This document shows, in pieces, positions 1 to 5,401 of a stretch of 5,473 nt of DNA. The translations under genes and the position numbers were made by a program. Position 1 is the stretch's first letter; each line of letters opens with the position of its first letter. Below the pieces are notes generated by a model. It worked only from the letters and a program-made list of their open reading frames with translations. It was not told the origin of the DNA and made no database searches. Source of the DNA: Flavobacterium sp. Its GTDB lineage: Bacteria; Bacteroidota; Bacteroidia; Flavobacteriales; Flavobacteriaceae. The stretch covers positions 1 to 5,473 of the forward strand of contig JALRGZ010000290.1 in the NCBI GenBank assembly GCA_023253295.1, written 5' to 3'.

Positions 1-1
1 C

Positions 2-556
2 GCCGTTCACCATCGAATTCGCGCTGCCACCACCGCCACCCCCCCCAATGATGGTGGCCTTGACCTTGGTGACACCGGCCGGCACGTTGAAGGTGCCCGA
101 CGCCGTGAACAGCTGATACCCATGCTCTACGACTCCACCCCCTCCGACCGACTGCCACCCCGCCCCGTCGCTGATCAGGATTGCCGATGCGCCGGCCGCA
201 AGCATCAGCGTAGTCTTGCCGCCGACCGTCTCGGTGCCGGCCGGTTTGACCGTGATGACACCGGTGCCGGTGTTCACGACGGCGATGCAGAATCCGGCGC
301 CCAGCGTCGCGACGCTGGTCAGCGACAGCGTGAAGGTGCCGCTGCACAGGATCATTTGGCCGCGATCCGTCGTCACCACGGTATAGGCGGTCGACCGGAT
401 GCTGACGCTGCCGCCCAGCACACCCAGCGCCGCCAGCGCCGCCGCCTGCGTCCCTGCTGAACCAAGCTGACCCGTCAGGTAGTCGTGCAGCGTCTCAAGT
501 GCGGTCTTGAATTCACCCTCGGTGACCGAGGCGCCGGTAAAGGCTGATTTGGCCGG
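2..556 (-). CDS. Phage tail-fibre-type protein with glycine-rich domain, internal fragment
   Basis: One minus-strand frame stays open for about 187 codons, from the left window edge to a stop only in the flavobacterial DNA beyond the junction. Read N to C, it starts with an alanine/threonine-rich helical stretch (AFTGASVTEGEFKTALETL). A beta-rich segment follows (MILCSGTFTLSLTSVATLG, then VITVKPAGTETVGGKTTL). It ends with YQLFTASGTFNVPAGVTKV, then KATIIGGGGGGSANS. The pattern 'FTASGTFxVPAGVTKVxxxxxGGGGGG' is the start of the glycine-rich domain common in tail fibre and tail-associated proteins of phages and prophages. Such proteins lie at the distal tail and contact the host surface. No start codon is visible because the N-terminus is removed at the junction, and the C-terminus runs off the window. 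G+C and codon choice (third-position G/C) fit a high-GC host such as an alphaproteobacterium, not the rest of the window. The exact right edge is uncertain within about 10 bases. The family call is by motif memory. Confidence 0.72.
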
Positions 557-558
557 AC
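547..558. other. Junction between high-GC phage-like DNA and AT-rich flavobacterial DNA
   Basis: Composition and gene content change abruptly here. To the left, the minus-strand tail-fibre frame has plausible family residues down to about KSAFTGAS. To the right, the plus-strand frame gives IWPDYPTDEDYLWNEDEY and a stop. Bases of this interval can be read in either gene, so the breakpoint cannot be fixed more closely, and a few bases of microhomology are possible. No transposase, att-like direct repeat, tRNA or target duplication is visible at the join. Both flanking genes are decapitated at one point, which fits an assembly, cloning or library chimera better than natural insertion. A real prophage edge is the alternative. 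Confidence 0.8.
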
Positions 559-603
559 TATCCTACTGACGAAGATTACCTTTGGAACGAGGATGAATAC
601 TAA
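547..603 (+). CDS. C-terminal tip of a small acidic protein, probably DUF2795 family
   Basis: About 18 codons precede a TAA stop and read IWPDYPTDEDYLWNEDEY. From memory this matches the C-terminus of the roughly 73-residue DUF2795-type protein of Flavobacteriia, whose ending (...EEIWPDYPT.ED...NEDEY) is strongly conserved and whose gene commonly lies directly upstream of secA. Only the last quarter remains; the codon before the isoleucine is CTG where the family would have an acidic residue, so the native sequence probably ends there. The function of the family is unknown. The tip is rich in Asp, Glu and aromatic residues and has no catalytic motif. The gene is cut by the junction with foreign DNA, so this is a partial copy and not evidence of natural decay. 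Confidence 0.66.
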   Translation: MWPDYPTDEDYLWNEDEY

Positions 604-611
604 AAACAAAG

Positions 612-640
612 AAAAAGTCTCAAAAGAGGCTTTTTTTTTG
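612..640 (+). terminator. Intrinsic terminator after the DUF2795-like gene
   Basis: AGTCTC and GAGGCT form a 6-bp stem (one G-T wobble) around an AAAA loop. The stem is followed at once by nine T residues, and the A-run before it can pair with the T-run and lengthen the stem. It begins 9 bases after the upstream stop codon. It separates that gene from secA, so secA probably has its own promoter in the 40 bases that follow, or depends on read-through. I could not identify a convincing TAnnTTTG box there. Confidence 0.72.
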
Positions 641-681
641 TTCAATTAAAGAGAAAAAACAATTTTAGAAATACAAATATT

Positions 682-3600
682 ATGAGTTTCATAAACAGCA
701 TTATCAAAATTTTTGTAGGCGACAAATCGGAGAAGGACGTAAAGTCTTTACAACCCTACTTAAATAAAATTAAAACTTTTGAAAGCAACTTAATCAGTTT
801 ATCAAATGATGAATTAAGAGCGCGAACTATTTTCTTCAAAGAAAAAATTAAAGAATCCCGCGCTGCTATTGATGCTAAAATTGCAACTCTTCAGACTGAA
901 GTAGAAGGAATTGAAGATATTGATAAAAGAGAAGACATCTACACTGAAATTGATGCTTTAGAAAAAGAAGCTTATGCTGTTTCTGAAAAAACCTTAATGG
1001 AAATTCTTCCGGAAGCTTTTGCTGTAGTAAAAGAAACCGCTCGTCGTTTCAAAGAAAACGAACAAATTACAGTTACAGCAACTCCTAGAGACCGCGAACT
1101 TTCGGCTACAAAAAGCTATGTATCTATCGAAGGAGATAAAGCCATTTGGTTGAACAAATGGAACGCTGCCGGTAAAGACATTACTTGGGATATGATCCAC
1201 TACGACGTACAGTTGATTGGAGGTATGGTATTACACCAAGGAAAAGTTGCCGAAATGCAAACAGGGGAAGGAAAAACTTTGGTAGCTACCCTTCCGTTAT
1301 ACTTAAATGCTTTGACAGGAAACGGAGTTCACTTAGTAACCGTGAACGACTACTTGGCAAAACGTGACAGCACTTGGAAAGCACCTTTATTCGAATTCCA
1401 CGGTATGTCTGTAGATTGTATCGACAATCACCAACCGAATTCAGAAGGAAGAAAAAAAGCATACGATGCTGATATTACTTATGGTACCAACAACGAATTT
1501 GGTTTTGACTACCTAAGAGATAACATGGCACATTCGCCATCTGATTTAGTACAAAGAAAACACAACTTCGCGATTGTCGATGAGGTGGATTCGGTATTAA
1601 TCGATGATGCCAGAACACCTTTGATTATTTCCGGACCGGTTCCGCAAGGAGACCGTCACGAATTTGTGGAATTGAAACCAAAAATCGAAACTTTGGTTGG
1701 TTTACAACGTCAGTTGGCTACAGGATTCTTAACTGAAGCAAAACGATTAATTAAAGAAGGAAACACTAAAGACGGTGGTTTCATGCTTTTGAGAGCCTAC
1801 AGAAGTTTGCCTAAAAACAAAGCTTTAATTAAGTTTTTAAGTGAAGAAGGAATCAAACAATTACTTCAAAAAACAGAAAACCAATACATGCAGGACAACA
1901 ACCGCGAAATGCCAAAGGTTGACGAAGCATTGTATTTTGTAATCGAAGAGAAAAATAATCAGGTAGAATTGACAGACAACGGAATTAAATTCCTTTCTGG
2001 AGACACTGATGCTGATTTCTTCGTTTTACCGGATATTGGAACTGAAATTGCCAACATCGAAAAACAAAAATTAGAAAAAGATGCTGAAGCTGAAGCTAAG
2101 GAAAGATTATTCCAGGATTTCAGCGTAAAAAGTGAGCGTATCCATACGTTGACTCAACTTTTAAAAGCCTATACTCTTTTCGAAAAAGACGTAGAATACG
2201 TAATCATGGATAACAAAATCCTGATCGTAGATGAGCAAACAGGTCGTATCATGGATGGACGTCGTTATTCTGACGGATTACACCAGGCGATTGAAGCGAA
2301 AGAAAACGTAAAAATCGAAGCGGCAACTCAAACTTTTGCAACAGTAACATTGCAAAACTACTTCAGAATGTACAGCAAATTAGGTGGTATGACCGGTACT
2401 GCTGTAACTGAGGCTGGAGAGCTTTGGGAAATCTACAAATTAGACGTAGTTGAAATCCCAACCAACCGTCCGATTGCAAGACATGACAAAGAAGATTATA
2501 TCTATAAAACAACCCGTGAAAAATTCAATGCTGTAATTGAAGACGTAACCGAATTATCAAAGGCAGGTCGTCCGGTATTGATTGGTACTACTTCGGTTGA
2601 AATCTCTGAATTATTAAGCCGTATGCTTAAAATGAGAGGTGTTCAGCACAACGTATTGAATGCTAAAATGCACAAACAGGAAGCACAAATCGTTGAGGAA
2701 GCAGGAAAAGCAGGTGTGGTAACTATTGCTACCAACATGGCTGGTCGTGGTACCGATATTAAATTATCGCCAGAAGTAAAAGCTGCAGGAGGTTTAGCTA
2801 TCATTGGTACGGAACGTCACGATTCACGCCGTGTAGACCGACAGTTACGTGGTCGTGCCGGTCGTCAGGGAGATCCAGGAAGTTCTCAATTCTATGTTTC
2901 TCTTGAAGACAACCTGATGCGTTTATTTGGTTCTGAAAGAGTGGCTAAAGTAATGGACCGAATGGGATTAGAAGAAGGCGAAGTAATTCAGCATTCTATG
3001 ATGACTAAGTCTATTGAGCGTGCGCAGAAAAAAGTAGAAGAAAACAACTTTGGTGTTCGTAAACGTTTATTGGAATATGATGACGTAATGAACGCACAAC
3101 GTGAGGTGGTTTACAAACGTCGTCGTCACGCCTTATTTGGTGAGCGTTTGAAACTGGATATCGCTAATATGTTGTATGATACTTGCGAATTATTCGTTCA
3201 AAACACAAAAGCAGCTAACGATTTCAAAACATTCGAATTCGATTTAATCCGTTATTTCTCTATCACTTCTCCGGTGACTGAGGCTGAATTCAGCAGATTA
3301 AACGAAATGGAACTAACTGGAAAAGTATACAAAGAAGCTTTAAAATACTACACTGAAAAATGTGAGCGTAGTGCCAGAGAAGCTTACCCAATTGTAAAAA
3401 ACATTTTCGAAGATCCAAACAATCAGTTTGAGCGCATTGTAGTACCTTTCACCGATGGTGTAAAATCTCTAAGCGTAGTAACCGATTTGAAGAAAGCATA
3501 CGAAACCGAAGGAAGACAATTAGTAGCTGATTTTGAGAAAAACATCACTTTGGCTATTGTTGACGAAGCATGGAAAAAACACTTACGCAAAATGGACGAA

Positions 3601-4029
3601 TTGAAACAATCAGTTCAATTGGCCGTTCACGAGCAAAAAGATCCATTGCTTATCTATAAATTTGAAGCTTTCAACCTGTTCAACAACATGTTGAATGGCA
3701 TCAACAAAGAAGTGATTTCGTTCTTATTCAAAGGAGATTTACCACAACAAGCAGCTCCAAACATCGAAGATGCCAGAGAAGTTGAACGTCCACAAGAAAA
3801 ATTACAATTATCTAAAGACGAAATCCCAAACAGCGAAAGCATGAACCGTGAAGCCGGACAAACACAAGAACGTCAGGTAACGGAGACTATCGTAAGAGAG
3901 ATGCCAAAAATCAATCGTAACGATACGGTAACGGTACTTCAAATAGCTACTGGTAAAACAGAGTCTATGAAATACAAAAAAGCAGAAGCTTTATTAGCTA
4001 CTGGTGAATGGGTGATTGTGAATGAGTAA
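682..4029 (+). CDS. secA: Protein translocase subunit SecA
   Basis: SecA is the motor ATPase that binds preproteins at the inner membrane and pushes them through SecYEG. Residue landmarks: Walker A MQTGEGKT 192-199; DEAD-type Walker B DEVD 300-303, followed by DDARTPLIISGP; preprotein cross-linking region about 315-500; second nucleotide-binding fold with VDEQTGR 516-522, GGMTGTA 568-574, TNMAGRGTD 684-692 and the arginine-finger region QLRGRAGRQGD 721-731; scaffold and two-helix-finger region including WKKHL 964-968 and YKFEAFNLF from about 993. At 1115 residues it is about 200 longer than the E. coli protein. The extra length is a charged coiled-coil-like insert (about 53-103), an insert with paired tryptophans (about 130-170) and a helical insert in the cross-linking domain (about 345-410), all usual in Bacteroidota as I recall. 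The C-terminal zinc motif (CxCxSGxxxxxCH) is absent; the protein ends in a basic tail, 1079-1115, closing with GEWVIVNE. The ATG fits the family N-terminus (MSFINSIIKIFVGDKSEKD). It has no Shine-Dalgarno, only an A/T-rich leader with AATACAAAT. The gene is flanked by terminators and so is probably monocistronic. Confidence 0.99.
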   Translation: MSFINSIIKIFVGDKSEKDVKSLQPYLNKIKTFESNLISLSNDELRARTIFFKEKIKESRAAIDAKIATLQTEVEGIEDIDKREDIYTEIDALEKEAYAVSEKTLMEILPEAFAVVKETARRFKENEQITVTATPRDRELSATKSYVSIEGDKAIWLNKWNAAGKDITWDMIHYDVQLIGGMVLHQGKVAEMQTGEGKTLVATLPLYLNALTGNGVHLVTVNDYLAKRDSTWKAPLFEFHGMSVDCIDNHQPNSEGRKKAYDADITYGTNNEFGFDYLRDNMAHSPSDLVQRKHNFAIVDEVDSVLIDDARTPLIISGPVPQGDRHEFVELKPKIETLVGLQRQLATGFLTEAKRLIKEGNTKDGGFMLLRAYRSLPKNKALIKFLSEEGIKQLLQKTENQYMQDNNREMPKVDEALYFVIEEKNNQVELTDNGIKFLSGDTDADFFVLPDIGTEIANIEKQKLEKDAEAEAKERLFQDFSVKSERIHTLTQLLKAYTLFEKDVEYVIMDNKILIVDEQTGRIMDGRRYSDGLHQAIEAKENVKIEAATQTFATVTLQNYFRMYSKLGGMTGTAVTEAGELWEIYKLDVVEIPTNRPIARHDKEDYIYKTTREKFNAVIEDVTELSKAGRPVLIGTTSVEISELLSRMLKMRGVQHNVLNAKMHKQEAQIVEEAGKAGVVTIATNMAGRGTDIKLSPEVKAAGGLAIIGTERHDSRRVDRQLRGRAGRQGDPGSSQFYVSLEDNLMRLFGSERVAKVMDRMGLEEGEVIQHSMMTKSIERAQKKVEENNFGVRKRLLEYDDVMNAQREVVYKRRRHALFGERLKLDIANMLYDTCELFVQNTKAANDFKTFEFDLIRYFSITSPVTEAEFSRLNEMELTGKVYKEALKYYTEKCERSAREAYPIVKNIFEDPNNQFERIVVPFTDGVKSLSVVTDLKKAYETEGRQLVADFEKNITLAIVDEAWKKHLRKMDELKQSVQLAVHEQKDPLLIYKFEAFNLFNNMLNGINKEVISFLFKGDLPQQAAPNIEDAREVERPQEKLQLSKDEIPNSESMNREAGQTQERQVTETIVREMPKINRNDTVTVLQIATGKTESMKYKKAEALLATGEWVIVNE

Positions 4030-4060
4030 GCAGTCGCAGTAAGCAGACTTCATAAATAAC

Positions 4061-4099
4061 AAAATCCCCGATTATGAAATTAGTCGGGGATTTTTTTTT
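4061..4099 (+). terminator. Strong intrinsic terminator after secA
   Basis: AAAATCCCCGATTA pairs with TAGTCGGGGATTTT to give a 14-bp stem (one T-G wobble) with a TGAAAT loop, ending in nine T residues. It starts 31 bases after the secA stop. The A-run on the left arm means the minus-strand transcript would also have a short U-run, so it may act in both directions, although no convergent gene is present here. Confidence 0.9.
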
Positions 4100-4133
4100 G
4101 TAGTAGTACTATTGTGCTTTCAACACACTTCCT

Positions 4134-4192
4134 TCCCGCTTTCGCCTTTATCTCTTCGCTTCACTACGAGGATATCGGCTCTATCGGGGCTA
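4134..4192 (-). repeat. Flavobacterial-type dispersed intergenic repeat
   Basis: On the minus strand this reads TAGCCCCGATAGAGCCGATA, then TCCT, a variable palindromic centre, AGATAAAGGCGAAAGCGGGA. From memory, elements with conserved ends TAGCCCCGAT...ATCCT and AGATA...GCGGATAGCGGGA around a variable hairpin recur between genes in Flavobacterium genomes. The centre here can form a hairpin: TCTTCG (4153-4158) with CGAGGA (4167-4172), one G-T wobble, loop of 8. G+C is clearly higher than in the gene that follows. The long upstream extension of the next open frame passes through this element, which argues against that extension being translated. Membership rests on recollection and was not searched. 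Confidence 0.62.
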
Positions 4193-4230
4193 TATACAAC
4201 TTTAATTTTTATTAAGATAAATTGTATATA
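4191..4230. repeat. 9-bp inverted repeat with nested palindrome, overlapping a promoter box
   Basis: TATATACAA (4191-4199) and TTGTATATA (4222-4230) are perfect inverted copies separated by 22 bases. Inside the spacer, CTTTAAT and ATTAAG form a second, smaller inverted repeat with one bulged T around TTTT. The right outer arm overlaps the putative TAnnTTTG box by four bases, so the structure could be an operator for a dimeric regulator or a cruciform/RNA hairpin. In such A/T-rich DNA part of this could be chance. Confidence 0.5.
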
Positions 4231-4234
4231 TTTG
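4227..4234 (+). promoter_or_regulatory. Putative Bacteroidota -7 promoter box for the membrane-protein gene
   Basis: TATATTTG matches the Bacteroidota -7 consensus TAnnTTTG in all fixed positions and lies about 60 bases before the chosen ATG. A clear -33 TTTG is not seen at the usual spacing (only T-rich sequence around 4201-4210), so the call is tentative. Confidence 0.42.
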
Positions 4235-4294
4235 AATACTTTAAATCTATTTTTAATTCAATATACCTTTTCCAAACCAATCTATTTAATACAA

Positions 4295-5068
4295 ATGAAT
4301 ATTCTATATATTATATTTTACATTTTATCATTTATATGTATACTTTTAAACTTATACTTTAACCATAAAGTAACTTCAGTATCAGATAATAAAAAAAAGA
4401 AAATATTTTATGTGATATCTAACATAGTCTTATTCATAGGACCATTGACATCATTTTTTGGATCACAAATTGAAGGAAAAATATCTAATAAAGAATTGAA
4501 TAAAAATATTGAGCAGAAATCTGATTCTATCAAAGATTTGCTTGTTTCAAATAAAACATTAACAGAATTAGTTTTAAAAAACACAAATAAAATGACTAGT
4601 GTGGGTAGCAAACCTAAATTAATCGTTGGCAATGCTATAGAAAATGGTCATAAAACCCAATTAATTATTTTATTAGATGGTGAATATGCAATTCCTAACT
4701 TAACTATACAAGTTGCAGTTGTACCTAATTATTCTAAAACAAATGGAATGGATATAAAGACTATAGCTGACATTCAACCAATTATACCTTTAGGTACTTT
4801 AAGACCTTATGAATTAAAAAGTTATTTTGTATCCACAGTATCAAATGAAACGTTTATTAATGTCCTTTTAAAATCTGATAATGAAAATTGGTACGAACAA
4901 GTAAGAATTATTAAAAATAATAAAGGAAGATTTTTATTTTATACTTCTTTCGATAAGGAAAATAATGTTTTTACAAACAGAATAGACCCTGATTTCCCAA
5001 CAAATAAAGAAGGAAAATACACAATTTGGAGTAACGAATCTAAATCACGACAAGAATTAGGTATATAA
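4295..5068 (+). CDS. Hypothetical protein with two N-terminal membrane segments
   Basis: I do not recognise this 257-residue protein. Residues 3-22 (LYIIFYILSFICILL) and 37-56 (FYVISNIVLFIGPLTSFFG) are hydrophobic and long enough to span the membrane. The loop between them is basic (NHK... KKKK 33-36), so by the positive-inside rule both termini may face the periplasm. Residues 59-98 are charged and probably helical (NKNIEQKSDSIKDLLVSNK). From about 104 a soluble, beta-rich domain follows (PKLIVGNAIENGHKTQLIIL, then NLTIQVAVVPNY). No catalytic motif or lipobox is visible. The open frame extends upstream to 4112, but that part crosses the intergenic repeat and promoter; the ATG chosen here directly precedes the first membrane helix and follows AATACAAAT, also found just before secA. 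G+C is far lower than in secA and base use is strongly A/T-biased, which suggests an accessory or transferred gene. An A8 run encodes the lysine cluster and is a possible slippage site. It stands alone, with no operon partner in the window. Confidence 0.75.
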   Translation: MNILYIIFYILSFICILLNLYFNHKVTSVSDNKKKKIFYVISNIVLFIGPLTSFFGSQIEGKISNKELNKNIEQKSDSIKDLLVSNKTLTELVLKNTNKMTSVGSKPKLIVGNAIENGHKTQLIILLDGEYAIPNLTIQVAVVPNYSKTNGMDIKTIADIQPIIPLGTLRPYELKSYFVSTVSNETFINVLLKSDNENWYEQVRIIKNNKGRFLFYTSFDKENNVFTNRIDPDFPTNKEGKYTIWSNESKSRQELGI

Positions 5069-5088
5069 ATCCCGATAGCACGGATTTA
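5066..5088. repeat. REP-like hairpin overlapping the stop codon
   Basis: TAAATCC (5066-5072) and GGATTTA (5082-5088) are perfect inverted copies; bulging one C extends the stem to 8 bp with loop ATAGCA. The TAA of the left arm is the stop codon of the membrane-protein gene. There is no T-run after it, so it is a poor intrinsic terminator. The minus-strand reading, with TTGTAAATCCGTGCTATCGG, resembles 'ACAAATCCG'-type palindromic repeats that I recall as common between genes in Bacteroidota. This resemblance is unverified. Confidence 0.45.
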
Positions 5089-5117
5089 CAACCCCAATCG
5101 CTCGGAAATACACAAAC

Positions 5118-5149
5118 GTTAGCGTAGAATTGCATTCTGTGCACGCAAC
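5118..5149. repeat. Imperfect hairpin with bulges
   Basis: GTT-A-GCGT-AGAAT, loop TGC, ATTCT-GTGC-ACGC-AAC: twelve base pairs in three blocks (GTT/AAC, GCGT/ACGC, AGAAT/ATTCT) with one extra A on the left arm and four extra bases (GTGC) on the right. Bulged stems of this type occur in folded recombination sites and in REP elements. No T-run follows, so it is not a typical terminator. It may be part of the same repeat region as the hairpin at the preceding stop codon. Confidence 0.42.
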
Positions 5150-5354
5150 AATAAGCAAATAGTCAACTTATTTTGTATAAATAATGGATAGTTCCTTCGT
5201 TCAATAATAACAAAACAATAATTAATATAAACACCAAACCCTAGAAAGAGGTATTATTCTTCTAGAGCAACATATTTAGATAAAGAATAAACCTTATAAT
5301 AAATATATTCTTTTAACATTAGGGAAACCATGACGTAAGTTTAATCTGTTAAAT

Positions 5355-5366
5355 TTACAATTGTAA
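5355..5366. promoter_or_regulatory. 12-bp perfect palindrome upstream of the lipoprotein gene
   Basis: TTACAATTGTAA is a perfect dyad centred 41 bases before the ATG, a suitable place for a dimeric repressor or activator. Two near-matches to the Bacteroidota -7 box flank or abut it (TAAGTTTA at 5336 and TAAATTTA at 5350, each differing from TAnnTTTG only in the last base). The regulator is unknown. Confidence 0.35.
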
Positions 5367-5401
5367 TTCAATCACCAAATTTCATTCTTAAAATAAGAAC
5401 A

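Larger units (their letters stand above)
5069..5401. other. Non-coding 333-base spacer with several imperfect palindromes
   Basis: No frame of useful length with a credible start is present on either strand; the longest obvious ATG start on the plus strand (5184) stops after six codons. The left third (to about 5150) is mixed in composition and holds the two repeat-like hairpins listed separately. The rest is very A/T-rich. A weak hairpin CTAGAA...TTCTAG lies at 5241-5265. No tRNA, known riboswitch or transposase remnant was recognised. The right end is the leader of the lipoprotein gene. Confidence 0.6.

Noticed and set aside
39..46. Run of eight C residues
   Set aside because: It encodes glycine codons of the tail protein's glycine-rich domain on the minus strand. 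It is a possible sequencing weak spot but not a feature.
122..460. 112-codon plus-strand open frame in the high-GC segment
   Set aside because: It is rich in Arg, Asp and Gln with low complexity, typical of an antisense shadow of a high-GC gene. The minus frame gives a coherent tail-protein sequence over the same bases.
640..681. secA promoter
   Set aside because: TTG at 638-640 could be a -33 element, but no TAnnTTTG match lies at a suitable distance, so I did not call it.
994..1367. Short frames on both strands inside the 5' part of secA
   Set aside because: Both overlap the unambiguous SecA reading frame, and their translations show no family features.
3654..3842. 62-codon minus-strand frame inside the 3' part of secA
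   Set aside because: Shadow of secA, with no start context or recognisable product.
4027..4046. Direct repeat TAAGCAG twice, 13 bases apart, starting at the secA stop
   Set aside because: Only seven bases match and no further copies follow, so it is likely chance or a trivial duplication.
4112..4294. N-terminal extension of the orphan membrane protein from an earlier ATG
   Set aside because: The extension translates the intergenic repeat, the inverted repeat and the putative promoter. The residues look like translated non-coding DNA, and the internal ATG directly precedes a membrane helix with a secA-like AATACAAAT leader.
4408..4632. 74-codon minus-strand frame inside the orphan membrane gene
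   Set aside because: Antisense of a coherent membrane-protein frame; no independent evidence of coding.
5118..5149. Integron attC site
   Set aside because: An attC runs RYYYAAC...GTTRRRY, with AAC on the left and GTT on the right. Here the order is GTT...AAC and the core motifs do not match. No integrase gene is visible.
5239..5324. Possible structured RNA or riboswitch bounded by CCCTA and TAGGG
   Set aside because: The closing pair is only five bases, the interior pairs weakly, and no known aptamer consensus was recognised.
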